Assembly (NCBI GenBank): GCA_050084515.1
Contig: CM114274.1
Location: forward strand, 42,718,001-42,782,000
Reading direction: 5' to 3'
Origin: Blasia pusilla
Lineage: Eukaryota > Marchantiophyta > Marchantiopsida > Blasiales
Length of the DNA: 64,000 nt
Shown: positions 22,111 to 33,989 of the stretch, piece by piece
Layout of the letters: the number at the start of each line of letters is the position of its first letter
How positions within the stretch are numbered: position 1 is the first letter of the stretch
Program-made: the position numbers and the translations under genes
The notes under the pieces: model-generated
Told to the model about the DNA's origin: nothing
Seen by the model: only the letters and a program-made list of their open reading frames with translations
Databases searched by the model: none

Positions 22111-25100
22111 GGGGGCTGGTATTCTGACATGAGAGAGGAAGAGAGGAGAGGAAGAGAGGAGAGTCTCTCTTCAAAAAAAAGGGCAAAATCCGCCTCCTCT
22201 CTTCAAAAAATTTTGTTTGCTTTCAAATTCATGAAATCTTTTGAAGAGAGTAGCAAGTGGACCACATTAGGGCCTAAAGTAACCTTCTTTTTCCAGGCTT
22301 GGAAAAGAAGGTTACTTCACCAGACATCATAAGACTACTACAAACATCCTTCCATCACTCTCCATGTGAGCCCAATTTTCTTCACATTGCCTGTCTAAAC
22401 CATCTCTACAGTAAGCCGGGCAGAGGGGTATTATTGTTGGAGGACCATCGACAGATAATTTGACCAGAAGTAGCAATTTCATCTCAATGAAAGGTTCAAA
22501 TAAAGACTCTAACTATGGTCTCAATAGACTCCTGTGCCCTTTAAGGTTTAACTTTCCTGAAGATGTGGTTGACATTATGGATTGTTGACTTTTCTTGCAT
22601 TAAATATCCCATCTGATCAATACTCATCACTGATGGTAGCCGAAGACTTTCATGACAGCATTGGATGATGTTGGCTCATCAATGGGTGCATAAAGTATAC
22701 CATGGACTGTTGTGTGTTTGACAACTTGGTTCCACCATTCTCTCAGCCATTGAGAAATGTATGCATCAAGAAGAAAATGTGATGAGACTAAGAGGACAAT
22801 TGAACCAAAAGGTTGATAGCTATCAAGAGTAAAGAGGAATTGATGCACCCATGTCCCTTCATTCAGACCCTTAATGTCGGAATCCGACAGGTTGCACCCA
22901 TTCCAACCCGTCGAAATCTGACAGGTTGCAACTCTTGCAACCCGTCAGAATCCAATGGGTTGCACCCCTTGCAAGCAAGCACACCACAACAAAAGAAGGA
23001 TCTGTGGAAGTGATTCCATTCCACCCTGCAACCCATGAGAATCCGACTGGTTGGGAATTTGACATGAGAATCGGTCTGGTAGTAGGAATCCAACACGTGT
23101 CTAAAATACCGTGTTAGAGAAGAATGGTGTGACGAAATGGGGGAACGAGGCAAAAGTGAAGAAGCATGCCAAAATGCCTGAAAAGTTGGACTAACAAGAA
23201 AAGAGTGGGATCACTCAAGCACCCAACATGTTGGAATCCTTCTAGTTGCCTTCAAGGGGTTTAAAATATTGTGACAAGTTGCAACCCGTCGAAATCCGAC
23301 GGGTTGCAAAATAAACAGCCTCGAGTAGATAGACCAACATAATCGACAAGAACAAAAAACCATTCAGCAAAAGTTTACAAAAACCATCATGGTACAAAAA
23401 CTTTGTGTCCTTTATTACATCCAAGGGAAGCTCAGAAATGTACATTTGATCTAGTCTATGATTTCTTCAGCCTCGTCATCTACAAATACACTCCTAACTC
23501 TCCTAGGTTCCTGTACAAAAGGAATGTCTTGGGATACAAGTAGCTCCTCTAGCCGATTGTAGACGGGGATCGAAAATGTTGGGGAATTCGAGAGTCTTGG
23601 CCCCCCCCCTCCTCTAGGTACACCATAATGGTCCCATGTAAAATGATTTGAGTCCCAACGCCTTCCTCGGCAGTAAATCTTGTATGCTCTGCAAGGTGAC
23701 ACCCATCTAGTATCAATACATGCTCCATCCTTGGAAAGCACTAAATCCCTACTCCAAAACGCTTCAGTCAAGCTGGATCCAATAAATCTTTGAACTCACT
23801 CATCATCGTTCGATAGCTCTTCCAAAATTACTCCCGGCTTTGCCCTCCCAATTTTTGGAATAGTAGGAAGTGACGATGGTGTCACTATCAATGGTGGTTC
23901 TGGAACCGGAGGTGTTGGCTTTGGAGGAGAGTTGTATACTCCCACTAGCCTCTCATAATCCGCCTTTGCCTCTTTGCAAAGGTCAAAAAGTTCTAGCCTT
24001 CCCTCAAGGCAGAGAATGTTCCTGCTATTGTGCCAAGCGCCTCTGATACTCGCCCCTGATAGGCCCACTAAGTCAAAGACCAAGTCACTCGGCCGTGAAC
24101 ACAGCTCAATGAGCGTTTGCATCAAGGCAGGTGACTTTTCCCTCCCTCCAAGTAAGGGTCCCCCGTCTTGCATGTAAATTCCCGGGGGGGAATTGTAGAG
24201 ACTATCTAAGTTTTATCCATCCCAACATGGATCCACCGGATCCGGGATCTGGAACACCTGGAAGTTTTGCTCGAGCCTTACAAAGCAATAGAAAAATGAG
24301 TGGTCCATCTGTAACAAGCAGGTAAAAAATAATGTCAGCATAAAGAAAAAGCTAGTAGACCGCTGGTATACTCTCCATAAACTGACACAATGTGCAGACT
24401 GTCGAGATCCGATGGGTTGCTTTTCAACCCCTCATACTAGTCCATAGTAATTACTAACTCGTCCAAAATGGGCCAATAGGCATGACAGAACAACAACCTG
24501 TCGGAGTCTGACAGTTGGCTTACAACTGAATATAATTATTCAGAGTTGAGTTCCTAATATAAGAGCAACCCGTCGCTTTCACACGGGTTGCATCACTACA
24601 GAAACACGGAAAAGCAGTGTTATTTGCAACCCGTCAGGTTCCGACAGGTTGCAATCTATGGAGACTCGGATACTAAGAATTTGCAACCCTTCGCTTTCTA
24701 ATGGATTGCAACACCGCATACACAAGCTATTGGGATCTAACGGGTTGCATGCACATATGCAACGCGTCGAAGCCCGACGGGTTGAATTTCTATTTAACTA
24801 AATTCGTTGAATAAGATAACTTACCCGGACTTGACTCATCGCCGATCAGAGTGGGTACTCATTTTTAATTACCCATGATTGCGCCATCCTCCAATTCAGC
24901 GATCTCTTCACGCACTAAAGGTTGAAGAGCTCATCTTTGCTCCCTCCAGTGAGGACCAAGAAACAGCCCCTGTCACTCAGATATGCGTCGACAAAAGAGA
25001 ACAACAACGCGATCTGGTCGTACGGAAGCGGGACATTCCAGTCAGGGACAGCGTCAGACGGATTTTTGTCCCACAAGCGAAACTCAAAAGGTAGATCCAT

Positions 25101-25198
25101 AATGAGGAGGTCCACCGCCACCTCCTCAACAACCCCATGCACCGTCCAGAGGGCGTGCCCATTTCGAAGGAGTTTTCGTCCCAACACGGTCAACTTGT
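22111..25198 (-). pseudogene. PM gene, unit X: 3' half, methyltransferase domain
   Basis: Minus order: methyltransferase first part 25198-24915 (WTVHGVVEEVAVDLLIMDLP, then YLSDRGCFLVLTGGS), an intron with palindromes ~24850-24400, motif-I exon ~24310-23796 (DLVFDLVGLSGASIRGAW, IPKIGRAKPGV), exon 23771-23451 (FSIPVYNRLEELL, VFVDDEAEEIID), coding-looking block 22870-22627 (LFTLDSYQPFGSIVLL, YAPIDEPTSSNAV). The motif IV-like DLPF and motif I-like LVGLSGAS fit the motif order of bacterial N4/N6 methylases (PF01555-like) but replace DPPY and FxGSGT. The gene continues upstream at 50946 after the family-D insertion. Frames around the C-run at ~23598 are broken. Confidence 0.6.
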
Positions 25199-26169
25199 TG
25201 TGATACCCACAATTTTGTACTTTTGAAGAAATACATCTTTTTATTCAACGAAGACTTGTATATACATTATGATTTTGATTATTATATATTATTATGGAGA
25301 AGAATGAGTAAGAGGATTTGCCTAAGAGGAGAGGAGAATAAAATAACGAAGTCTAAAGACCCAGAAAGAAGCTTAGGAAGGACAACAAAGCTCTGTTAAG
25401 CTTTGTCTATGAAGTGCTTTGCTCCTGAACGAAGCATCACGAAGCATGACAAAGCATGAAAAAGCATAACGAAGCATGAGGAAGAAGAAGAAGAAGAAGA
25501 AGAAGAAGAAGAAGAAGAAGAAGAAGAAGAAGAAGAAGAAGAAGAAGAAGAAGAGAAAGAAGTACTTCGCTCTTGAACGAAGCTCGAAGAACAAAGCACC
25601 TGGAACAAGAACAAAGAATGGATCACTTCATCTTCAGATCAGAAGAAAGAGCTTCGTCCTCAAGCGAAGCAAAAGAGGTCCAGATTTAGCAACGAAGCGA
25701 AGCTAAGATTGACAGTGATTTCAAGCGTTACATAGTTAGAACAGTTAGAATAGGAAAAGGCGCAACTCTTTGTATCAGATAGGTAGTTAAGACAATTTTG
25801 TTCTGCGGATTCATAGGGATCTTAGGAAAAGAGAAGAGCACCATAGATCTAGGTAGTTATAAATGTTGAAGAGACACCAGCTTCATCAAGAACGCTTCAA
25901 AGCTTTGGATCACTCCTACTTCAAAGAGTATTTAAGAAGCATGAAAGTAGCTATCATCATCATTCTCTTACGAAGTCCTTATGCTATAGGAATGGTCCGA
26001 GCAAGGGAGTAGTACCCTCTCGAGCTTGTATACACTTTTGAAGCTTTCTCATTCTTGATGGAGTAGTAAAGCACTCATTCATTCATTATGATGTGCGATG
26101 CTTATGTCTGAGTATTCTTTTTGGGTTTGCACAGTGAAGAGTGAATCAGGCAAACCTTTCTCATCAATG
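25199..26169 (+). mobile_element. Family-D 5' LTR (truncated), outer D insertion
   Basis: Starts TGTGATACCC at 25199 after duplicated target CTTGT (25194-25198; partner 50946-50950). Follows the solo LTR at 60042 up to ATCAATGGA (26169), then a ~59-bp piece of the same LTR is repeated (26170-26228) before gag. Contains the GAA microsatellite and a TATTTAAG box at ~25929. Confidence 0.8.
25481..25556. repeat. (GAA)n microsatellite
   Basis: About 24 GAA/AAG units inside the D LTR; the solo copies have only a short AGAAGAAGAG tract, so this is an expansion. It produces spurious poly-Lys/Ser/Phe reading frames. Confidence 0.95.
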
Positions 26170-26222
26170 GAAGGGAGTAGTACCCTCTCGAGCTTGTATA
26201 CACTTTTGAAGCTTTCTCATTC

Positions 26223-27030
26223 TTGATGGAGGCCTTTCTTCATGAGTTCCGTGACCTGGAGTTCGAGGACAGGCTTTTGACGAAGCTTCGCGACCTGAAA
26301 CGTAAAAAGAAGGAAACTCTCAGGGAATACACCCAAAGGTTTCATAGCCTTGTGAATAAACTTGAACACACTACTACCTCACAATTGGTAGATTGGTTTG
26401 TGTCGGGATTGTCCAAAGAAATGTACTGGTACTGTTGGTGAGGTCAACAAGATTCCCTGGAAGCAGTCATAACATCCGTAGAGGCGTACAAGGCCTCCGA
26501 GACACAACGTAAATCTCTCTGAGTATGACATTCCTGAGAAGGCTCAGGAATTTCATACTCAGAGAGATTCACGTTGGGTCCAAGAAGATCCAACTACGGA
26601 AGAAGGGTGGTATGAACCCGAACAATGGGAAGGGTGTTATGCAATCCAAGTTGTGCCACCGCCTAATCCCGGACGAAGTTGGATCACCAGATATGTGCCT
26701 ATGGAATACGGGGAACAGAGACCCCTAAGACAAATTATGGGTGCGGCAGCCTTCACGCCACCCATAAAAAGGAATTGTTGTTAGAATTGCGGAGCAGCTG
26801 ACCATTGGGCTAATAATTGCCCAAATCCAAAGCGGCCAGTAGGACTCAATCCATTGTGCAGAAATTGCAAGAAGGGCGGGCACACTGCAGTGGAGTGCCC
26901 GGAGCCCAAGGTCCCGCGGTTGTTGGTAAAGTATGTCAACACCCTAGCAGCCCAACCAAAGTCCAAGAATGACGTAAATGTGCAACTCGTCCGAGTGGAA
27001 GAGTTAGGGTGCCCCCAAGACAAGGCGAGT
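26223..27030 (+). pseudogene. Family-D gag with two zinc knuckles
   Basis: MEAFLHEFRDLEFEDRLL and LREYTQRFHSLVNKLE are typical retrotransposon gag. Downstream, after stops and frameshifts (26440-26780), come two knuckles: NCGAADHWANNC and CRNCKKGGHTAVEC (26857-26898), the latter canonical CX2CX4HX4C. No protease or pol follows: unit 2 begins at 27165. Confidence 0.75.
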
Positions 27031-27164
27031 CACTATTAGGGAGGAGGACTCGGACAGAACGGCGGCCAAAGAATCATCGGACTGGCCCAAGGACCTCCAA
27101 AATACCGTTCTTGCTGTCACCACGAGGTCCAAGAACCAGACCGCTAGGACCCCCAAAGCAAGGA

Positions 27165-28930
27165 GGGGGCTGGTATTCTGGCAGGAGAGAGTAAGAGAGG
27201 AGAGGAAGAGAGGAAGAGAGGAGAGTCTCTCTTCAAAAAAAAGGGCCAAATCCGTCTCCTCTCTTCAAAACTTTATGACATATTTGAAATTTTTGTTTGC
27301 TTTCAAATTCAGGAAATCTTTAGAAGAGAGTAGGTAGTGGTCCACATTTGGCCCTAAAAAAACCTCCTTTTTCCTAGGGGCGAAAAAAAAGTAGACATCA
27401 TAAGACCACTACAAACATTTTTCCATCACTCTCCATGTGAGCCTAAGTTTCTTAACATTACCTGTCTCGGTCTACAATAAGCAGTGCCCATGGGTATTTT
27501 TGTTGGAGGACCACCCGGATGCCAACCTCTCTTTTTGCAGGGATTGTTGCCTGCATCATGGCCTCCCCTGAATTGCCCCATAACCAACTTTCTGTTGGTT
27601 ATGAATGGTGTCTGCTCAAGACCAACTTTGTGAAATGTGAACACATGAGAGGATAATTGAACCAAAAGATTGTTAGATGTCTGGAGTAAAGAGGAACGGA
27701 TGTCCCTTCATTCAGATCCTAAAGCTGAGAAACCGAGAAGCTGCACCCCTCCCAACCCGTAAGAAAGCTCACCATAAGAAAGGAAAGATTTTTAGAAGTG
27801 ATTTTCTTCCACCCTGCACCCACGACAATCTAACAGGTTGGGAATCCGAAATGGCAATCCGACAGGTAGTAGGAATCCTGCACATCTTAGACAAGAAAAG
27901 AAGCCTACAACTAGTTTGACGAATGTAGGGGAACGAGCCAAAAGTTAAGAAGCCCGCCACAATGCGTCAGAAGTTGATCTCACAGGGAAAGAGTCCGATC
28001 ACTCAAGCAGTCAACCTGTCGGAATCCGATAGCTTGCTTGGAAATGGTTAAAAAGTTGCAGTGGGCAAAAAGCAAAAATTTGCAACCCGTCGGAATCATT
28101 CTGGTTGCAAAATTGTAATTCTGAGTAGCTAAAAGAACACAATCCACAAGTCCAACAAAATATTCTAGCAAACTTTTACAAACACCATTATGGGTTGAAA
28201 AAATCTCGTCCTTTATTACCTCCGAAGGAACCTCGGAAATGTACATTTGACCTAGTCTATGATTTCTTCAGCCTCGTCATCTACAAATTTACTCCTAACT
28301 CTCCTCGGTGACAGTACAAAAGGAATGTCCTGGGATACAAGTGGCTCCTCTGGCCGATTGTAGACGGGGATCGAAAATGTTGGCGAATTCGAGAGCCATG
28401 GCCCCCCCCTAGGTACGCCATAACGGTCCCATGTAACCTGATTTGTGTCCCACCGCCTTCCTCGGCAGTATACCTTGTACGCTCTGCAATGTGACATCCA
28501 TCCAATATGAATATGTGCTCCGTCCTTGGTAATACCATTATGGCAATCGCACAGGTAGTAGGAATCCAACACGTCTGAGAGAAGAAAAGAAGCCTACGCC
28601 TGCCTTTACAAGTTGAGGGGAAGGTGCCAAGGGAAGAAGCCCGCCAGACTGCCTCTTAAGTTGGACCAACAGGGAAAGAGTCCGATCAAGGCAACCTGTC
28701 AGAATCCGACAAGTTGCTTGGAAGTGGTAAAAAGGTGTTGTCGTCAAAAAGTGAAAAATTGCAAGGAGGAGAAATCCGACGGGTTGCAAAATAGAAGTCC
28801 GCAGAGTACATAGACGATCACATTCGAAAAGACATAAAAAATGTTCAACAAACTTTTACAAGCACCACCATCGTTCGGAAAAATCATCTCCTTTATATCA
28901 TCCGAAAAAAGCTCGGAACTGTACATTTGA
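27165..28930 (-). pseudogene. PM gene, unit 2: downstream exons and introns
   Basis: Minus: exon ~28530-28258 (IFILDGCHIAERTRYTAEEGG; then, after a frame change at the C-run ~28398, FSIPVYNRPEEPLVSQDI and KFVDDEAEEIID). MYISEVPSEVIKDEIF follows around 28240. Introns 27700-28110 and 28560-28800 hold decayed palindromes. More diverged from units X and Y than those are from each other. The LFTLDSYQPFG block is not clearly preserved here. Confidence 0.5.
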
Positions 28931-29018
28931 TCTATTCTATGAAATCTTTTGCCTCATCATCAAATAACTCCCTACTCCAAACGCCGTCAAATAAGCTGGG
29001 TCCTTGAGTTCTTTGAAC

Positions 29019-29534
29019 TCACTCGTCATCTTCCGAGAGCTCTTGCAAAATTACTTTCGGCCTTGCCCTCCCGATTTTCGGAATCTTTAGAAGTGACGAT
29101 GGAGTCACTACCAATGGTGGGTCTGGAACCGGAGCTCTCGGCTTCGGTGGAGAGTTGTACGCCCCAACGAGCCTTTCGTATTCTGCCTTTGCCTCCTTGA
29201 AAAGGTCAAACACTTCCTGCCTTCCCTCGAGGCAGAGAATGTTCCTGCCACTCTGCCAGGCGCCTTTGATACTTGCCCCTGAAAGTCCCACTAAGTCGAA
29301 CACCAAGTCACCCGGCCTTGAGCAGAGCTCGATGAGCGTTTGCATCAGGGTTGGCGATTTTTCCCTTCCTCCCAGAAGTGGGGTAGTGTCTTGCATGTAA
29401 ATTCCCGGGGGGAAACTGTACAAACTATCTAAGCTGTACCCATCTGAGCATAGATCCATAGGATCCTGGATCTTGAACACCTGGAAATTGTGCTCGGGCC
29501 AAACGAAACAGTACACGTAGGAGTGGTCCATCTG
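29019..29534 (-). CDS. PM gene, unit 2: methyltransferase motif-I exon
   Basis: Exon following acceptor TTTACAG at 29532. Open for 170 codons: YVYCFVWPEHNFQVFKI, GIYMQDTTPLLGGREKSP, LMQTLIELCSRPGDLVFDL, VGLSGASIKGAWQSGRNILC, EGRQEVFDLFKEAKAEYERL, then a Pro-rich linker and acidic end (ELSEDDE), where GTGAGT at ~29027 looks like the next donor. In PF01555-type N4/N6 methylases this region is KP..L..LI..S.PGD.VLDPFxGSGT...A...GR..iG.E, so alignment is good, but the SAM-loop FxGSGT reads LVGLSGAS. Either SAM binding is altered or lost, or this is a binding scaffold. Its partner half is at 40363-40680, beyond the inserted retroelement. Confidence 0.6.
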   Translation of the reverse strand, partial: QMDHSYVYCFVWPEHNFQVFKIQDPMDLCSDGYSLDSLYSFPPGIYMQDTTPLLGGREKSPTLMQTLIELCSRPGDLVFDLVGLSGASIKGAWQSGRNILCLEGRQEVFDLFKEAKAEYERLVGAYNSPPKPRAPVPDPPLVVTPSSLLKIPKIGRARPKVILQELSEDDE

Positions 29535-29639
29535 TAAAGAAACACGTTGGAAACAATGTCAACAACTTGGCATAATGAGCAACACATCACCAAAGAAGTC
29601 GGCTTGACCCTAGAGAACTTTTTCAATTACTAACTTTGG

Positions 29640-29936
29640 ATCAACCCGTCGGGCTCTCCGTTGTTTTTGTCCGTGAGCAACCCGTCGGAAGGGGACGGGT
29701 TGTTGGCCTAGAGCAGCCCATGCTCGGCTGAGAGCAACCCGTCGGTTTCCGACGGGTTGGAACTTTCCGGAAACACAGGGAAAAACCAAAAGCAACTCCA
29801 ACCCGTCGGGTTCCGACGGGTTGCACGTACACCACGGTTTACCCTGTGTTTCTGGGAAAGATGCAACCCGTCGGAAACCGACGGGTTGCTCACCAAGCAT
29901 GGGCTGCTCTAAGCCACAAGAACCCGCCGCCGCCAG
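29640..29936. repeat. Large nested inverted repeat built on the palindrome
   Basis: Left arm ~29709-29787 and right arm ~29838-29917 are inverted copies (AGAGCAGCCCATGCT ... and AGCATGGGCTGCTCT), each containing its own palindrome, around a central palindrome at ~29799-29823. Beyond the arms, CTCCGTTGTTTTTGTCCGTG (29657-29676) reappears inverted at ~40212-40231, on the other side of the family-A insertion, so the original arms were longer (>250 bp). Lies in the PM intron between the two methyltransferase halves. Confidence 0.8.
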
Positions 29937-30506
29937 GCGAATCCACATCGTCATACAACATACATCGCCGACATACCATACTCACATACGTACATAACAT
30001 AGACGAGTATCCACAAACGCAAGTGTACCACAACTGAAATCCGTGAAAGACCCTCTTGTCATAAAACACGTTTACAATCACATACAATCGAGCCAAACCC
30101 ACTCCACGATGGGAGAATCTAGGTCGAAGCTTGGAAACACCATAGCCAAGAGCTCTACTCACTACCAAGGCTAACTCCCAACGCACAGGCTCAACTCAAA
30201 GAACGAGTGTTCTTTGAGTGCACTCCACCTTATATCCTCCAACCTAAGAGCGGGCCCTACTTGGGAAACTCACCCCAACTGAGTAATCCCCAACCCTATG
30301 TATGGAACCGCATCTCTACCAAGCCACTACGGTCCTACATAAGGAATGACCTCTACTAGCACACTATACTCTACGACATAATCCGTATGGTCATGACAGC
30401 TGTCGTGCGAATCCACATCGTCATACAACATACATCGCTGACATACCATACTCACATACGTACATAACATAGACGAGAGTATCCACAAACGCAAGTGTAC
30501 CACAAC
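29937..30506 (-). repeat. Family-A 3' terminal repeats C1-A-C2
   Basis: C1 30506-30401 starts TTGTGGTACACTTGCG and ends GCACGACA; a GC dinucleotide; A 30398-30035 starts TGTCATGACC and ends GGATTTCA; C2 30034-29937 repeats C1. Purine tract lies immediately 5' of C1. Segment C is absent at the 5' end of the element. Confidence 0.8.
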
Positions 30507-30679
30507 TCGCCCCCCTAACTGGCGGTTAGGTCCCTCTAACTCCCAGGTAGCCCTATACATCTACAACATGCTATACACCTTCTTGGGTGCCCGAATCAGA
30601 AGGCCGGGTGCTAGGTTGCCCCATCGTTAGTCGCACATCTGTAATCCATATCATGCAAAGATCAAGTCATCTACCTCTC

Positions 30680-31255
30680 CTAAGTACATCGAGGACAAAC
30701 CCACCTTCTAGTAGGAACGACATCCAAACGTGGAGTCAAACACATCATGTGCCAACCCCTAGAACACCGATCACACACCAACATACGGGCTGCGTTACCA
30801 GCAGACCCACACAACATGCACCTCAAGCTAGCACGTATCATGGCTAAGCTTGGGTCAACAGTACCATCCACATTTGGAAGATGACATGGCGCACAATTAC
30901 GCACATGGTCCTTCCAAACAACTCCATCACGACCCTCTAACATGAGAACTCTAGAAGCCAACACCTCGCGCACTCGTAAAATAGTGCGGCTTGCCGTCAC
31001 ATCCAACGTTGTCGGTGCAATCTGCTGCAAATAGACATAGTCCCCCACATGGAACCTAAAAATCGATGGTCGATAACCTCCACTCCGAATGGTTGCATAC
31101 CGCAACGTATCCCTGTGTTGAGCAATGGCAAGATTCTCAAAGGCTGTTGGCATAACTCTCCGAAAGAGCTCCACCCGCTGAGAACACACCCTCATCCACA
31201 TCTCTGGGTCATCAAGGTTCACCACCTCACTAGACTCGACAATTTGCTTTGGCAA
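30680..31255 (-). CDS. Integrase C-terminal domain fused to PHD finger (family A)
   Basis: Open 191 codons. Residues 1-140 are the integrase C-terminal module (LFRRVMPTAFENLAIAQHRD, FHVGDYVYLQQ, VLMLEGRDGVVWKDHVRNCA). Residues ~146-190 are a PHD finger with complete C4HC3 ligands: CMLC, CDRC, GWHMMC, CPRC, with the Trp two residues before the last CxxC (RRWVCPRC). PHD fingers read histone H3 tails. In chromoviruses a chromodomain occupies this place, so the PHD is plausibly a targeting module (inference). Confidence 0.8.
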   Translation of the reverse strand: MPKQIVESSEVVNLDDPEMWMRVCSQRVELFRRVMPTAFENLAIAQHRDTLRYATIRSGGYRPSIFRFHVGDYVYLQQIAPTTLDVTASRTILRVREVLASRVLMLEGRDGVVWKDHVRNCAPCHLPNVDGTVDPSLAMIRASLRCMLCGSAGNAARMLVCDRCSRGWHMMCLTPRLDVVPTRRWVCPRCT

Positions 31256-31334
31256 GTCGGATCTCGGCCGTATAACAAAAAATAAGGTGAGAAGGAAGCC
31301 AAGGATGCTTGGCGATCGAACCTATACCCCATGG

Positions 31335-32092
31335 CTAACCATGGCAAATCGAATATCCGGTCTCCAAGATGCCCCTTTTGTAGGCCATACTTGCGCAATG
31401 CCTCTTCACCGTCTGAACCACATGCTCAGCCAAACCATCCGCCTCTGGATGATCTCGAGACGTGGTCCGATGATCAATCAATGCCTTGTCACACAAGACT
31501 TGAAACTCACCTTGAAACTCTGTACCCTGGTCGGTCAGCACTTCAGCTGGTGCACCAAAATGACTAAGCACTCTATCCGTAAACGCATACGCCGTTCCTC
31601 ACTTGCCTTGTCCGGTAATGCCACCAACTCAATCCACTTGGAGAAGTGCTCCACCATCACCAACACATATCGATGATGTCGTACAGTCAACGGTAACGGT
31701 CCCGCAAAGTCCACACTCCAACGGTAACCCAACCCCATAATAGGCAAGGGGTGTAATTGTGGTAGGGGCATTAAATGATGCCCTCACTGGTCACAAACCA
31801 TACAACGTGACACCAATCGCTGCACTGAGTATGCATGCCACGCCACCAATATCGCCAAGGAGTAAGCTATACGACGCTTTACCCCAAAATGTCCCAACTC
31901 CTCATGGGCATGTCGCACAATGCGCTCTCTCTGAGCCAAATGTGGCACTACTCGTACTCTACCATCCTCCCACACGCGGAGAATATGTGTTCCCTCCAAT
32001 CGATACCTCTTAGCACGTTGAAGAACACGGTCTCGCTCCTTGGCACTCACTATGCCTGGCACCCTACTGGTCCGTAGGAACTCCAACACCAA
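31335..32092 (-). pseudogene. Integrase HHCC finger and DDE core (family A)
   Basis: HHCC finger HAHEELGHFGVKRR ... SRCMVCD (~32020-31785); core 31771-31335 with WSVDFAGPLPL (Asp 1), VLTDQGTEFQ (Asp 2) and HPEADGLAEHVVQTVKR (Glu). All three catalytic residues are present. Frame changes near 31780 and 31550 break the ORF, so this copy is probably not functional although domain order is intact. Confidence 0.8.
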
Positions 32093-32289
32093 CGCATCAT
32101 CATGAATATCACGCTGATCCGTACCACCATCTCCAACCTTAGGATCTGAAGGCTGGCCATCTACCCTCTAACTAGAGTAAGATGTCACGTGGTCCTCCAT
32201 ACTAGAGTCCACCCCTAACCAACATAAAAAGGCGGATGCATGCCAACCTGGCACCATCTCCTCATCAACCTCGCCATGCCATCTAGCCC

Positions 32290-33645
32290 CAGTTGTATCC
32301 TCTTGGCTAGTACATGGGTTCCTACTCAACCCATCAAGATCAAGGTTGGCAACCGGTCTATGTACCACCCGGAAGTCATACTCCTATAAGATAAGAGCCC
32401 ACCGTGCAAGCTTCCTGTAAGCTTGTCCGACTCCATCAACCACTTGAGCGGTGGTGATCAGAACAAGGGTAAACTTTGTGCCAAACAAGTAACACCTAAA
32501 GTGTGCCCTGACCCACATTATCGCCAAGCACTCTCCCTCATATGAACTATAGCGCGACTCATTTGCATTATTCGAACGACTTGCATAGGCCACCACAAAA
32601 TCCATGTGCTCATCATCATGTTGTGTCAACACCGCTCCAAGTCCCAACCTACTCCAATCGATTGTGTGTGGTAATCAAATGGGCGCCCCGATAGGTCTCC
32701 TCAAGATAGGCGCCGCCACCAACTGGGCCTTAAGCTCCACAAAAGCTCTCTCCTGATCATCTCCCCAGTGCCACTCTTGATCTGATTTCAGCAATTGGTT
32801 CAAAGGCTTTGTCATAGCACTAAATCCCTTCACATACCTCCGATAGTAGTTCGCCAATCCCATGAATGCTCGAACTCTACTCACATCTACCGGACGCGGA
32901 ATAAGTGCAATAGCCTCCACCTTTGCTTGCTGAACTCCCAAACCACCTGGATAGATCACATGACCCAAGTACTCAACATCCTCATGGAAGAACTTACACT
33001 TTCCTAGATGCAAACGTAGACCATGAGGTTTCAACCGCTCAAACACCATCTGCAAATGTATCTGATGCTCCTCCACCGTGTTACTAAACACCAAGATATC
33101 ATCAATGTAACACTGAACAAAATCCAACCCTGCTAGGATCCTGTCCATCACTCTTTGAAACTCGGCAGGTGCATTCTTCAACCCAAAGGGTAAGAATTTC
33201 CACTGGTACAAACAATCCTTGCCATGAGAGTTGACACCCCAAAATGCTGTCTTGGCCTTGTCACTCTCCCGAATCGGCAATTGATGGTATCCGCCGAAGA
33301 TCAAAATCTGAAAATCTTTGCCTGTCCCACCACATCAAAGATCTCCTCACGTGTAGGCATGGCATACCTATCGGCCTTGGTTTGCCGATTGATAGGACGG
33401 TTATCTCCACACATCCGCCTATCCGTGTAGTTGCCACGCATATCCTTTTTAGCAGGCATGACAGTGGCCGATGCATACTCTCCATGGGACAACTCCACTA
33501 ATCCAGCCTCCAAAAGGTCCAACGTCCTACTCTGAATCAAGTCCCTCTCCATATCACTATATCGGTAGGGACGACGGAAGATTGGCGTATCACTAGCCAA
33601 ATCAATCCGTATACCGGGTCCAACCAGAGAACCCAACTCCTTCAT
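32290..33645 (-). pseudogene. Reverse transcriptase and RNase H (family A)
   Basis: RT: IDLASDTPIFRRPYRYS, ATVMPAKKD, the catalytic YIDDILVFS (~33075-33106), then YLGHVIYPGGLG and FMGLANYYRRYVKGFS. RNase H: IDWSRLGLGAVLTQ (about 32660-32620), RYSSYEGECLAIMW, and a C-terminal HRPVANLDLDGLSR equivalent to the ...ADxLSR box; the TDH aspartate is not recognisable, and a TAG sits at ~32390 where sister elements read Gln. A frameshift near 33302 separates RT blocks. Confidence 0.85.
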
Positions 33646-33989
33646 GCTAAAGGCAAAACAACTCCTATAAGCACGTAGGGAACTGTCAAGCGTCGTTTCT
33701 CACCTCCCGTAAGCTTGGGCCCAAGTAATGGCTCCCAAGTCTCCTCCACTTTGGCACACTAGAGGGAGAGGACGATGCCATTGGTCGCACATAACCCCCT
33801 CACAAGATGGTACACCCTTAGCTACACCATCATCTCGAGCAAATAACTCCTCCACCAAAGATGAGCAACCAACTCCACATGCCCACCATTACATCCCATT
33901 TACTCCAAGGATGCAAAATACTACTCTCTCGCTTTGACCGATGCCTCTACCGTCCCGGTAGCCATCGAGCTCATTACAAGGGGTGGAAG

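Noticed and set aside
25373-25706. Poly-Lys, poly-Ser and poly-Phe ORFs
   Set aside because: They are the three frames of the (GAA)n tract inside the D LTR.
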